Counted from the first letter of the stretch, positions 23,950 through 37,026 are shown. The stretch: DNA of 64,000 nucleotides from Spongilla lacustris (GCA_949361645.1 OX442415.1:31057192-31121191); one strand, 5' to 3'. A program made the numbers and translations. The notes: a model not told the origin generated them from the sequence alone.

Positions 23950-26900
23950 CATTTACACCCTGCAATTGTGTCTGTTGTGGGATAAAATCCATGGTCCCCT
24001 TTACACCCTGTACTTGAGTCTGTTGTGGGATAAAATCCATGCATGGTCCATTTACATGTCTGTACTTGTGTATTTTGGGGTCAAATCCATGGTCCTATTT
24101 ACACCATGTACTTGTGTCTGTTTAGGGTCAAATCTATGGTCCCATTTACACCCTGTACTTGAGTCTGTTTAGGGTCAATTCATTGGTCCCATTTACACCC
24201 TGTACTTGAGTCTGTTGTGGGGTCAATTCATTGGTCCCATTTACGCCCTGTACTTTTGTCTGTTGTAGGGTTAAATCCACGGTCTGATTTACTCCCTGTA
24301 CTTGTGATCAAATCCACGGTCCGATTTACTCCCTGTACTTGTGATCAAATCCATGGTTCCATTTACACCCTGTATTTGTGTCTGTTGTGGGGTCAAACTC
24401 ATGGTTTCATTTACACCTTTTTCTTGTGTCTGTTGTGGGGTCAAAACCATGCATATGGTTCCATTTACACCCTGTACCTGTGATTAAATCCATGGTCCCA
24501 TTTACACCCGTACTTGTGTTTGGTGTGGGGTCCCATTTAAACCCTGTACTTGTGTCTGTTGTGGGGTCAAATCCATAGTTCCATTTACACCTATTACTTG
24601 TGTTTGTTGTGGGGTCAAATCCGTGGTTCAATTTATACCTGTACTTGTGATCAAATCCATCCTCCGATTTACACCCTGTACTTGTGATCAAATCCATCCT
24701 TTGATTTACACCCTGTACTTGTGATTAAATCCTTGGTCCCATTTACTCACTGTACTTGTGTCTGTTGTGAGATCTAATCCATGGTCCCATTTAAGCCTGT
24801 ACTTGTGTCTGTTGTGGGGTCAAATTCATGGTCCTATTTACACCTGTACTTTTGTCTGTTGTGGGGCCAAAACCATGGTCTGATTTACACCCTGTTCTTG
24901 GGATCAAATCCATGGTCCCATTTACACCCTGTACTTGTGCCTGTTTTGGGATCAAATGCATGATCCCATTTACACCCTGTACTTTAGTCGGTTTTAGGGT
25001 CACATCTAAGGTCCGATTTACACTCTAACCTTGTGTATGTTTTGAGGTCAAATCATTGGTCCCATTTAACCCTGTACTTGTGTCTGTTGTGGGGTACAAT
25101 CCATTATCCTATTTACACCCTGTACTTGTGTCTATTGTGGGGTCAAATCCATGATTAAATTTGATTTACACCCTGTACTTGAGTATGTTGTGGGGTCAAA
25201 TCCATGATCCCATTTACACCCTGTACTTGAGTATGCTGAGGGGTCAAATCTATGGTCCCATTTAAACCCTGTACTTGAGTCTGTTTAGGGTCAATTCATT
25301 GGTCCCATTTACATCCTGTACTTTTGTCTGTTGTGGAGTTAAATCCATGGTCCGATTTACTCCCTGTACTTGTGATCTAATCCATGGTCCCATTTACACC
25401 CTGTACTTGTGATCAAATCCATCGTCACATTTACATGTGTCTGTTGTGGGGTCGAACTCATGGTCCTTTTTCTTGTGTCTGTTGTGGGGTCAAAACCATG
25501 GTTCCATTTACACCCTGTACTTATGTCTGTTGTGGGGTCAAATCCATGCACCCATTTACACCCTGTCTTGTGTCTGTTTAGGGTCAAATCTAAGGTCCCA
25601 TTTACACCCTGTACTTTTGTCTGTTGTGGAGTCAAATCCATGGTCCGATTTACTCCCTGTACTGGTGATCAAATCCATGGTCCCATTTACACCCTGTACT
25701 TGTGATCAAATCCATGGTCCCATTGACACCCTGTATATGTGATCAAATTCTTGGTCCCATTTACACACTGTAGTTGTGTCTGTTGTGGGGTCAAATCCAT
25801 GGACCCATTTACACCCTGTCTTGTGTCTGTTTAGGGTCAAATCTAAGGTCCCATTTACACCCTGTACTTTTGTCTGTTGTGGAGTCAAATCCATGGTCCG
25901 ATTTACTCCCTGTACTGGTGATCAAATCCATGGTCCCATTTACACCCTGTACTTGTGATCAAATCCATGGTCCCATTGACACCCTGTATATGTGATCAAA
26001 TTCTTGGTCCCATTTACACACTGTAGTTGTGTCTGTTGTGAGATCAAATTCATGGTCCCATTTAACCCTGTACGTGCGTCTGTTGTGGGGTCAAACTCAT
26101 TATCCCATTTACACCCTGTACTTGAGTCGGTTTAGGGCCAAATCTATGGTCCCATTTACACCCTGTACTTTTGTCTGTTGTGGAGTCAAATCCATGGTCC
26201 CATTTACACCCTGTACTTGAGTATGCTGTGGGGTCAAATCCATGGTTCCATTTACACCCTGTACTTGTGTCTGTTGTGGGGTCAAATCCATGGTCCCATT
26301 TACACCCTGTACTTGAGTCTGTTGTAGGGTCAAACCTATGGTCCCATTTACACCCTGTACTTGAGTCGGTTTAGGGCCAAATCTATGGTCCCATTTACAC
26401 CCTGTACTTGTGTCTGTTGTGGGGTCAAATCCATGGTCCCATTTACACCCTGTACTTGAGTCTGTTGTAGGGTCAAATCTATGGTCCCATTTACACCCTG
26501 TACTTATGTCTGTTGTGGAGTCAAATCCACGGTCCGATTTACTCCCTGTACTTGTGATCAAATCCATCGTCCCATTTACACCCTGTATTTGTGTCTGTTG
26601 TGGGGTCAAACTCATGGTTTCATTTACACCTTTTTCTTGTGTTAGTTGTGGGGTCAAAACCATGGTTCCATATACACCCTGTACTTGTGATCAAATCCAT
26701 CGTCCCATTTACACCCTGTATTTGTGTCCGTTGTGGGGTCAAACTCTTGGTTTCATTTACACCTTTCTCTTGTGTTAGTTGTGGGGTCAAAACCATGGTT
26801 CCATTTACACCCTATACTTGTATCTGTTGTGGGGTCAAACTCATGGTCCCATTTACACCTATTACTTGTGTTTGTTGTGGGGTCAAATCCGTGGTTCAAT

Positions 26901-27600
26901 TTATACCCTGTACTTGTGATCAAATCCATCCTCCGATTTACACCCTGTACTTGTGGTCAAATTCATCCTTTGATTTACACCCTGTACTTGTGATCAAATC
27001 CTTGGTCCCATTTAACCCTGTACTTGTGTCTGTTGTGAGATCTAATCCATGGTCCCATTTAACCCTGTACTTGTGTCTGTTGTGGGGTCAAATTCATGGT
27101 CCCATTTACACCTGTACTTTTGTCTGTTGCGGGGCCAAAACCATGGTCTGATTTACACCCTGTTCTTGGGATCAAATCCATGGTCCCATTTACACCCTGC
27201 ATTTGTGTCTGTTTTGGGGTCAAATCCATGGTCCCATTTACACCCTGTACTTTAGTCTGTTTGATGGTCACATCTAAGGTCCGATTTACACTCTAAACTT
27301 GTGTCTGTTTTGAGGTCAAATCATTGGTCCCATTTAACCCTGTACTTGTGTTTGTTGTGGGGTAAAGTCCATTATCCTATTTACACCCCGTACTTGTGTC
27401 TATTGTGGGGTCAAATCCATGATCCCATTTGATTTACACCCTGTACTTGAGTATGTTGTGGGGTCAAATCCATGATCCCATTTACACCCTGTACTTGAGT
27501 ATGCTGAGGGGTCAAATCTATGGTCCCATTTACACCCTGTACTTGAGTCTGTTTAGGGTCAATTCATTGGTCCCATTTACATCCTGTACTTTTGTCTGTT
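23950..27600 (+). repeat. 48-bp satellite, FB2 left arm
   Basis: Consensus unit combines TCCATGGTCCCATTTACACC, CTGTACTTGT and GTCTGTTGTGGGGTCAAA. A shorter variant of about 37 bp replaces the GTCTGTTGTGG part with GATCAAA. Because 48 is a multiple of three, many frames stay open (VPFTPCTCVCCGVKSM-like peptides); these are not taken as genes. Confidence 0.9.
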
Positions 27601-27849
27601 GTATCCTCCTTTACTTCAATTTGTATCCTTTACTGCAAGTTGTATCCGAGGCCCAGGCCATCCCCGACTCAATAGCACTCTCAGTCTCCACACAACCAGC
27701 CCTCCCGCCCACCCACCAACCCCTAAAACCCCTCTTACATATGGTGTAGTCAGACTGCCAACAGGGGAGCTGCCAGCTGCCACATTACCAGGATTGAATG
27801 GGGTCGTCACAAAAGTAGACCCCAGCATGTGGAGTGGAACCTTGAACTG
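27601..27849. other. Unique block between the two FB2 satellites (left copy)
   Basis: A 250-bp non-repetitive block mirrored at 30387-30637. One + strand frame reads a plausible protein stretch (TPKTPLTYGVVRLPTGEL and onward to a stop after SMWSGTLN). The frame is kept in both arms, with one Asp/Val difference. It may be a relic exon, but nothing identifies it. Confidence 0.4.
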
Positions 27850-28275
27850 AAGCCGGCCCCAAACACTGGAGCCGGCCCCAAACACTGGAGCCGGCCCCAA
27901 ACACTGGAGCCGGCCCCAAACACTGGAGCCGGCCCCAAACACTGGAGCCGGCCCCAAACACTGGAGCCGGCCCCAAACACTGGAGCCGGCCCCAAACACT
28001 GGAGCCGGCCCCAAACACTGGAGCCGGCCCCAAACACTGGAGCTGGCTCCAAACACTGGAGCCGGCCCCAAACACTGGAGCCGGCCCCAAACACTGGAGC
28101 CGGCCCCAAACACTGGAGCCGGCCCCAAACACTGGAGCCGGCCCCAAACACTGGAGCCGGCCCCAAACACTGGAGCCGGCCCCAAACACTGGAGCCGGCC
28201 CCAAACACTGTAGCCGGCCCCAAACACTGTAGCCGGCCCTAAACACTGGAGCCGGCCCCAAACACTGGGGCCAGC
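27850..28275. repeat. 19-bp GC-rich satellite, FB2 left arm, about 22 copies
   Basis: Unit GCCGGCCCCAAACACTGGA, nearly invariant. Since 19 is not a multiple of three and the unit has no stop in any frame, open frames of 130-360 codons appear on both strands; they are artefacts. Confidence 0.95.
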
Positions 28276-29540
28276 CACAATGGCCCCCTATCCTAGCCCC
28301 ACACAGTACTAACACCAGCTCCTCACTGCAAATGCAAGTGAAGCCACTACCTGTGAAACCATTAACCCCCACACTACAAGAGGACTTAGTGTCAGGGGAA
28401 CCATCAACTACAAGTGGAGCTACCAGCTCGCATTGGACAAATGGGAATACCACCACTGAAGCAGCCTCCATTTGTACAGTGTGCATACGTGCCTACGTTT
28501 TTCTCTTCACACATTTTGTGTTGTACTTGTAGACATGTACATGTACAGAGTAAACTTTATCTGCTGTGGAAGCTGTTAGTGGTGAATATAGTTACCTGCC
28601 CTATCGGTACTGATTGCGGTAGGTCTGCACCCGTGGTTGGTTTATATAGACAACCAAGGCTTGCAGAGGGCGTTTTGCTCTACTTGGAACTACTGTATGC
28701 GAGTAGCAAAACATGTAAGTGCCATTTTGAATGTCACATAAATTGCATGCACAGTCACAGCTACAATGTGGCACGATGAAGACACATCAGAATTCATGAC
28801 CACACAAGTAAAGTTAGCAGACCCTACACTCAGAGATGTCAACAGATCTAGACATTACCAGTGTAACCCAGTTTCACCTAGCTGTGCCCCACGGCCACTA
28901 TAAACACTAGCTCATACATTTCAGCAGATATACAACAGCCTAGGGCTAGGTAGTACGTAGTTGATGGATCCAATAAAAATTTGTAGGTCTGCTAACTCCA
29001 CTTGTGTGATAATGAATTCTGACGTCTTCATCGTGCCACATTGTAGCTGTGACTGTTCATGCAATTTATGTGACATTCAAAATGGCACTTACATGTTTTG
29101 CTACTCGCGTACAGTAGTTCCAAGTAGAGCAAAACGCCCTCTGCAAGCCTTGGTTGTCTATATAAACCAAACACGGGTGCAGACCTACCGCAATCAGTAC
29201 CTATAGGGCAGGTAACTATATTCACCACTAACAGCATCCACAGCAGATAAAATTTACTCTGTACATGTACATGTCTACAAGTAGTTCAGATCTACAACAC
29301 AAAATGTGTGAAGAGAAAAACGTAGGCACGTATGCACACTGTACAAATGGAGGCTGCTTCAGTGGTGGTATTCCCATTTGTCCAATGCGAGCTGGTAGCT
29401 CCACTTGTAGTTGATGGTTCCCCTGACACTAAGTCCTCTTGTAGTGTGGGGGTTAATGGTTTCACAGGTAGTGGCTTCACTTGCATTTGCAGTGAGGAGC
29501 TGGTGTTAGTACTGTGTGGGGCTAGGATAGGGGGCCATTG
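28276..29540. repeat. Centre of the FB2 palindrome: inner arms and spacer
   Basis: Inner arms 28276-28830 and 28980-29540 are inverted copies. For example AGTGAAGCCACTACCTGTGA near 28339 is mirrored near 29455, and AGAATTCAT at 28789 is mirrored at 29011. The spacer, about 28831-28979, is unique and has no ORF. A short frame in the arms (VKPLPVKPLTPTLQEDLVSG) is present in both copies but unassigned. Confidence 0.8.
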
Positions 29541-29544
29541 TGGC

Positions 29545-30385
29545 TGGCCCCAGTGTTTGGGGCCGGCTCCAGTGTTTAGGGCCGGCTACAGTGTTTGGGG
29601 CCGGCTCCAGTGTTTGGGGCCGGCTCCAGTGTTTGGGGCCGGCTCCAGTGTTTGGGGCCGGCTCCAGTGTTTGGGGCCGGCTCCAGTGTTTGGGGCCGGC
29701 TCCAGTGTTTGGGGCCGGCTCCAGTGTTTGGGGCCGGCTCCAGTGTTTGGGGCCGGCTCCAGTGTTTGGAGCCGGCTCCAGTGTTTGGGGCCGGCTCCAG
29801 TGTTTAGGGCTGGCTACAGTGTTTGGGGCCGGCTACAGTGTTTGGGGCCGGCTCCAGTGTTTGGGGCCGGCTCCAGTGTTTGGGGCCGGCTCCAGTGTTT
29901 GGGGCCGGCTCCAGTGTTTGGGGCCGGCTCCAGTGCTTGGGGCCGGCTCCAGTGTTTGGGGCCGGCTCCAGTGTTTGGGGCCGGCTCCAGTGTTTGGGGC
30001 CGGCTCCAGTGTTTGGGGCCGGCTCCAGTGTTTGGGGCCGGCTCCAGTGTTTGGGGCCGGCTCCAGTGTTTGGGGCCGGCTCCAGTGTTTGGGGCCGGCT
30101 CCAGTGTTTGGGGCCGGCTCCAGTGTTTGGGGCCGGCTCCAGTGTTTGGGGCCGGCTCCAGTGTTTGGGGCCGGCTCCAGTGTTTGGGGCCGGCTCCAGT
30201 GTTTGGGGCCGGCTCCAGTGTTTGGGGCCGGCTCCAGTGTTTGGGGCCGGCTCCAGTGTTTGGGGCCGGCTCCAGTGTTTGGGGCCGGCTCCAGTGTTTG
30301 GGGCCGGCTCCAGTGTTTGGGGCCAGAACCAGTGTTTGGGGCCGGCTCCAGTGTTTGGGGCCGGCTCCAGTGTTTGGGGCCGGCT
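29545..30385. repeat. 19-bp GC-rich satellite, FB2 right arm, about 44 copies
   Basis: Reverse complement of the 27850-28275 unit, twice as many copies. Length asymmetry between the arms shows unequal expansion after the palindrome formed. Confidence 0.95.
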
Positions 30386-30386
30386 T

Positions 30387-30637
30387 CAGTTCAAGGTTCC
30401 ACTCCACATGCTGGGGACTACTTTTGTGACGACCCCATTCAATCCTGGTAATGTGGCAGCTGGCAGCTCCCCTGTTGGCAGTCTGACTACACCATATGTA
30501 AGAGGGGTTTTAGGGGTTGGTGGGTGGGCGGGAGGGCTGGTTGTGTGGAGACTGAGAGTGCTATTGAGTAGGGGATGGCCTGGGCCTCGGATACAACTTG
30601 CAGTAAAGGATACAAATTGAAGTAAAGGAGGATACAA
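30387..30637. other. Unique block between the two FB2 satellites (right copy)
   Basis: Inverted copy of 27601-27849 with a few substitutions; see that entry for the possible relic frame. Confidence 0.4.
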
Positions 30638-30639
30638 CA

Positions 30640-33600
30640 GACAAAAGTACAGGATGTAAATGGGACCAATGAATTGACCCTAAACAGACTCAAGTACAGG
30701 GTGTAAATGGGATCAAATGGGATCATGGATTTGACCCCACAATAGACACAAGTACGGGGTGTAAATAGGATAATGGACTTTACCCCACAACAAACACAAG
30801 TACAGGGTTAAATGGGACCAATGATTTGACCTCAAAACAGACTCAAGTTTAGAGTGTAAATCGGACCTTAGATGTGACCATCAAACAGACTAAAGTACAG
30901 GGTGTAAATGGGACCATGGATTTGACCCCAAAACAGACACAAATACAGGGTGTAAATGGGACCATGGATTTGATCCCAAGAACAGGGAGTAAATCAGACC
31001 ATGGATTTAACTCCACAACAGACAAAAGTACAGGATGTAAATGGAACCAATGAATTGACCCTAAACAGACTCAAGTACAGGGTGTAAATGGGACCATGGA
31101 TTTGACCCCACAACAAACACAAGTACCGGTGTAAATGGGACCATGGATTTGATCACACGTACAGGGTGTATATGGAACCATGGTTTTGACCCCACAATTA
31201 ACACAAGAAAATGAAACCATGAGTTTGACCCCACAACAGACACAAATACAGGGTGTAAATGGGACGATGGATTTGATCACAAGTACAGGGAGTAAATCGG
31301 ACCGTGGATTTGACTCCACAACAGACATAAGTACAGGGTGTAAATGGGACCATAGATTTGACCCTACAACAGACTCAAGTACAGGGTGTAAATGGGACCA
31401 TGGATTTGACCCCACAACAGACACAATTACAGGGTGTAAATGGAACCATGGATTTAATCCCACTGCATACTCAAGTACAGGGTGTAAATGGGACCATGGA
31501 TTTGATCCCAAGTACAGGGAGTAAATCGGACCATGGATTTGATCACAAGTACAGGGTGTAAATGGGACCATGGATTTGATCACAAGTACAGGGAGTAAAT
31601 CGGACCATGGATTTGACTCCACAACAGACAAAAGTACAGGGTGTAAATGGGACCTTAGATTTGACCCTAAACAGACACAAGACAGGGTGTAAATGGGTCC
31701 ATGGATTTGACCCCACAACAGACACAAGTACAGGGTGTAAATGGAACCATGGTTTTGACCCCACAACTAACACAAGAAAAAGGTGTAAATGGGACCATGA
31801 GTTCGACCCCACAACAGACACATGTAAATGTGACCATGGATTTGATCACAAGTACAGGGTGTAAATGGGACCATGGATTTGATCACAAGTACAGGGTGTA
31901 AATGGGACCATGGATTTGATCACAAGTACAGGGAGTAAATCGGACCATGGATTTAACTCCACAACAGACAAAAGTACAGGATGTAAATGGAACCAATGAA
32001 TTGACCCTAAACAGACTCAAGTACAGGGTGTAAATGGGACCATGGATTTGACCCCACAACAAACACAAGTACCGGTGTAAATGGGACCATGGATTTGATC
32101 ACACGTACAGGGTGTATATGGAACCATGGTTTTGACCCCACAACTAACACAAGAAAAAGGTGTAAATGAAACCAAGAGTTTGACCCCACAACGGACACAA
32201 ATACAGGGTGTAAATGGGACGATGGATTTGATCACAAGTACAGGGAGTAAATCGGACCGTGGATTTGACTCCAAAACAGACATAAGTACAGGGTGTAAAT
32301 GGGACCATAGATTTGGCCCTAAACCGACTCAAGTACAGGGTGTAAATGGGAGCATGAGTTTGACCCCACAACAGACGCACGTACAGGGTTAAATGGGACC
32401 ATGAATTTGATCTCACAACAGACACAACTACAGTGTGTAAATGGGACCAAGAATTTGATCACATATACAGGGTGTCAATGGGACCATGGATTTGATCACA
32501 AGTACAGGGTGTAAATGGGACCATGGATTTGATCACCAGTACAGGGAGTAAATCGGACCATGGATTTGACTCCACAACAGACAAAAGTACAGGGTGTAAA
32601 TGGGACCTTAGATTTGACCCTAAACAGACACAAGACAGGGTGTAAATGGGTCCATGGATTTGACCCCACAACAGACACAACTACAGTGTGTAAATGGGAC
32701 CAAGAATTTGATCACATATACAGGGTGTCAATGGGACCATGGATTTGATCACAAGTACAGGGTGTAAATGGGACCATGGATTTGATCACCAGTACAGGGA
32801 GTATATCGGACCATGGATTTGACTCCACAACAGACAAAAGTACAGGGTGTAAATGGGACCTTAGATTTGACCCTAAACAGACACAAGACAGGGTGTAAAT
32901 GGGTCCATGGATTTGACCCCACAACAGACACAACTACAGTGTGTAAATGGGACCAAGAATTTGATCACATATACAGGGTGTCAATGGGACCATGGATTTG
33001 ATCACAAGTACAGGGTGTAAATGGGACCATGGATTTGATCACCAGTACAGGGAGTAAATCGGACCATGGATTTGACTCCACAACAGACAAAAGTACAGGG
33101 TGTAAATGGGACCTTAGATTTGACCCTAAACAGACACAAGACAGGGTGTAAATGGGTCCATGGATTTGACCCCACAACAAACATGTAAATGGAACCATGG
33201 TTTTGACCCCACAACAGACACAAGAAAAAGGACCATGAGTTCAACCCCACAACAGACACATGTAAATGTGACCATGGTATTGATCACAAGTACAGGGTGT
33301 AAATGGGACCATGGTATTGATCACAAGTACAGGGAGTAAATCGGACCGTGGATTTGATCACAAGTACAGGGTGTAAATCAGACCGTGGATTTAACCCTAT
33401 AACAGACAAAAGTACAGGGCGTAAATGGATTGACCCCACAACAGACTCAAGTACAGGGTGTAAATGGGACCAATGAATTGACCCTAAACAGACTCAAGTA
33501 CAGGGTGTAAATGGGACCATAGATTTGACCCTAAACAGACACAAGTACATGGTGTAAATAGGACCATGGATTTGACCCCAAAATACACAAGTACAGACAT

Positions 33601-33710
33601 GTAAATGGACCATGCATGGATTTTATCCCACAACAGACTCAAGTACAGGGTGTAAAGGGGACCATGGATTTTATCCCACAACAGACACAATTGCAGGGTG
33701 TAAATGGAAC
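30640..33710 (-). repeat. 48-bp satellite, FB2 right arm
   Basis: Inverted counterpart of 23950-27600. A 253-bp block is locally amplified: near-identical segments start at about 32459, 32712 and 32965 (same shared variants, such as ATATACAGGGTGTCAATGGG), a higher-order duplication absent from most of the array. Confidence 0.9.
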
Positions 33711-33750
33711 CACCGTCGTCACTGTACTAGCATAGATCTAGTAACCTTTC

Positions 33751-33834
33751 TCACGATCGTCGTATTCGCACCGCTCGAACTTCACGTCCGCCGATTGAAA
33801 CTCTTATGATCTTGTCTTCAGTTGACGTCGCCAT
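33751..33834 (-). CDS. 27-codon ORF at the transposase-start position, FB2 right arm
   Basis: Same ORF as at 23822-23905, starting MATSTEDK, on the opposite strand in the mirrored arm and with the same stop. Its persistence in both arms and in the third copy at 34940-35023 is either recent duplication or weak constraint. Confidence 0.3.
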   Translation of the reverse strand: MATSTEDKIIRVSIGGREVRAVRIRRS

Positions 33835-34939
33835 AAAGTTATGTACGCAGAAGATAACGAAATAGGGATCGAATACGTATCCAGCGCAGAGTAGGTGTGC
33901 CTATAAGTTATCGAAGTGTCAGCCCACAGGAAGTAGTTGCATATTCATGTGATTTGGTGCATGGAAGCGGGTCACGCACGTACAACGGCGCGATTCGAGC
34001 GGGAAACTTGTACCAACTTTGCGCCGCTGTATCTCCGTAACGGATGACATAAAAATTAACGAACAGAACAAATCGTTAGGTATAGGACCTCTCTACCTAC
34101 AAACCGAATTTGAAGCGATTTGATTACTCCTACAGAAAGTTATGGCGGGATCGAACCCGGTGGGGTATCGAACATTGCAATACTGGCACGGAGCAAGTGC
34201 AAGACTCCAAAATGTACTTTACAATAGAGAAATGATGTCGTATGAAGTGTTGAAAATAGGATGTCGATAGCTTTAACCGTTGGGAAGTTATTGCTATTTA
34301 AACGTAAAGGTATTTTATAACATTTTATATATTTATACGAGGGCTGTCCCATATATATATGGGACAGTTCACGACAAAATGGCCCTTCGTATATACATGT
34401 ATATATAAAATGTTATAAAAATGCTTCGCTTTTGAATTGCTATATCTTCCGAACGGTTAACGCTATCAACTTCCTATTTTCAACACTTCATACTACACCA
34501 TTTCTCTATGGCAAAATACTTTTTGGGGTCTTGCACTTGCTCCGTGTCAGTATTGCAACGTCCGATACCCCTGTGGGTTCAAACCTGCCATAACTTTCTG
34601 TGGGATTAATCAAATCGCTTCAAATTCGGTTTGTAGGTAGAGAGGTCGTATACCTATCGATTTGTTCTGTTCGTTAATTTTTATTTCATCCGTTACGGAG
34701 ATACAGCGGCGCAAAGTTGGTACAAGTTTCCCGCTCGAATCGCGCCGTTGTACGTGCGTGACCCCGCTTCCATGCACCAAAACATGAATATGCAACTACT
34801 TCCTGTGGGCTGACACTTCGATAACTTATAGCCACACCTACTCTGCGCTGGATACGTGAATCCATCTCCCGGTCGGACTCACATGCAGTTGTTATACTAT
34901 TCGATCCCTATTTCGTTATCTTCTGCGTACATAAACTTT

Positions 34940-35023
34940 ATGGCGACGTCAACTGAAGACCTGATCATAAGAGTTTCAATCGGCGGACGTGAAGTTCGAG
35001 CGGTGCGAATACGACGATCGTGA
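34940..35023 (+). CDS. 27-codon ORF at the transposase-start position, truncated copy
   Basis: Third copy of the MATSTED ORF; residue 8 is Leu instead of Lys, which brings it closer to MAKSDDEL of the FB3 gene. Same stop and same GTGAG downstream. Confidence 0.3.
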   Translation: MATSTEDLIIRVSIGGREVRAVRIRRS

Positions 35024-35059
35024 GAAAGGTTACTAGATTTATGCTAGTACAGTGACGAC

Positions 35060-37022
35060 GGTGGTCCCATTTACACCGTGCACTTGTGTCTGTTGTGGGA
35101 TAATATCCATGGTCCCCGTTGTGGGATCAAATCCATGGTCCATTTACATGTACATCGATATCCTGTACTTGTGTAGTTTGGGGTCAAATCCATGGTCCCA
35201 TTTACACCCTGTACTTGTGTCTGTTTAGGGTCAAATGCATGGTCCCATTTACACACTGTAGGTGTATCAATTGTGGGGTCAAATCCATGGTCCTGTACTT
35301 GTGTCTGTTGTGGGGTCAAATGCATGATCCCATTTACACCCTTGTACTTGAGTCTGTTTAGGGTCAAATCTATGATCCCATTTACACCAGCACTTGTGTC
35401 TGTTGTGGGGTCAAATCTATGGTCCCATTTACACCCTGTACTTGTGTCTATTGTGGGGTCAAATCCATGATCCCATGTACACCCTGTACTTGAGTATGCT
35501 CCATGGTTCTGTACTTGTGCCTGTTGTGGGGTCAAATCCATAGTCCCATTTACACCCTGTACTTGTGTCTATTGTGGGGTCAAATCCATGATCCATGGTC
35601 CCATTTACACCCTGTACTTGTGTCTGTTTTGGGGTCAAATCCATGGTCCCATTTACACCCTGTCTTGAGTTTGTTTTAGGGTCAATTCATTGGTCCCATT
35701 TGCAATGCATCCTGTACTTTTGTCTGTTGCGGGGTCAAATCCATGGTCCTATTTACACCCTGTATTCGTGTGTGTTGTGGGGTCAAAACCATGGTTCCAT
35801 TTACACCCTATACTTGGTCTGTTGTGAGATCTAATTCATGGTCGCATTTACACCCTGTCCTTGTGTCTGTTGTGGGGTCAAACTCATGCTCCCATTTACA
35901 CCTAGAACTTGTGTCTGTTGTGGGTTCAAATCCATGGTCTGATTTACACCCTGTTCTTGTGTCTGTTGTGGGGTCAAATGCATGGTCCCATTAACACCCT
36001 GTACATTAGTCTGTTTTAGGGTCAGATCTATGGTCCCATTTACACTCTAAACGTGTGTATGTTTTGGGGTCAAATCATTGGTCCCATTTACACCCTGTAC
36101 TTGTTGTGTCTATTGTGGGATATACATGGTGTATGTGTCTGTTGTGGGATCAAATCCATGGTCCCATTTACATCCTGTACTAGTGTCTATTGTGGGATCA
36201 AATCCATGATTCCATTTGCTTTACACCCTGTACTTGAGTATGCTGTGGGGTCAAATCCATGGTTCCATTTACACCCTGTACTTGTGTCTATTGTGGGGTC
36301 AAATCCATGATCCATGGTTCCATTTACACCCTGTACTTGTGTCTGTTTTGAGGTCAAATCCATGGTCCGATTTACTCCCTGTACTTGTGATCAAATCCAT
36401 GGTCCCATTTACACCCTGTATTTGTGTCTGTTTTAGGGTCAAATGCATAGTCCCATTTACACCCTTGTACTTTTGTCTGTTGTGGGGTCAAATTCATGCT
36501 CCATGGTTCCATTTACACCCTGTACTTGTGTCTGTTTTGGGGTCAAATCCATGGTCCGATTTACTCCTGGAATTGTGATCAAATCCATGGTCCCATTTAC
36601 ACCCAGCCTGTACTTGTGATCAAATCCATGGTCTCATTTACACCCTGTATTTGTGTCTGTTTTGGGGTCAAATGCATGGTCGCATTTACACCCTGTACTT
36701 TTGTCTGTTGTGGGGTTAAACTCATGCTCCCATTTACACCTGTACTTTAGTCTGTTGTGGGGTCAATCCATGGTCTGATTTACACCCTGTACTTGTGATC
36801 AAATCCATGGTCCCATCCTGTACTTGTGTACTCGTGTCTGTTGTGGGGTCAAACTCATGCTCCCATTTACACTTGTACACCCTGTACGTTTGGCTGTTGT
36901 GGGGTCAAATCCATGGTCTGATTTACACCCTGTACATGTAATCAAATATATGGTCCCATTTACACCCTGTACTTGTGTCTGTTGTGGGTCAAATCCATGG
37001 TCTGATTTACACCCTGTACTTT
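35060..37022 (+). repeat. 48-bp satellite of the truncated element
   Basis: Same unit as 23950-27600 but more diverged and with more partial units. It breaks off within a unit (CTGTACTTTTGTC) at the telomere-like repeats. Confidence 0.9.
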
Positions 37023-37026
37023 TGTC

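Larger units (their letters stand above)
23290..34350. mobile_element. FB2: 11.06-kb near-perfect palindromic element
   Basis: The left end starts GGCACAGTTTCCGACAAAAT and the right end finishes GAGGGCTGTCCC. AT dinucleotide runs lie outside both ends. Each arm is layered in mirror order: terminal repeat (23290-23950 / 33710-34350), a 48-bp satellite (23950-27600 / 30640-33710), a short unique block (27605-27845 / 30390-30637), a 19-bp satellite (27850-28275 / 29545-30385), then a unique inner arm (28276-28830 / 28980-29540). The centre spacer is only about 150 bp. The arms differ in array length (about 22 versus 44 copies of the 19-bp unit) and in scattered bases. No transposase gene remains; the only ORF at the expected gene position is 27 codons long. 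A non-autonomous relative of FB3 is the best reading. Confidence 0.85.
34361..37026. mobile_element. Truncated FB2-family element, left half only
   Basis: Starts GGGACAGTTCACGACAAAAT after a 10-bp AT run that also flanks the FB2 right end. The terminal repeat (34361-35060) matches FB2 except for an extra segment near 34856-34905. The 48-bp satellite follows (35060-37022). There is no right arm: the array is cut off and followed directly by TTAGGG-type repeats at 37027. No transposase. Confidence 0.8.

Noticed and set aside
29332..30429. 365-codon ORF rich in LGPAPVFGAG
   Set aside because: Runs through the 19-bp satellite that lacks stops in any frame; copy-number differences between arms exclude constraint.
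24200..33260. Many 60-230 codon ORFs with VPFTPCT or GVNGTMDLTP repeats
   Set aside because: Products of the 48-bp satellite, whose length is a multiple of three; no domain, splice site or start context.
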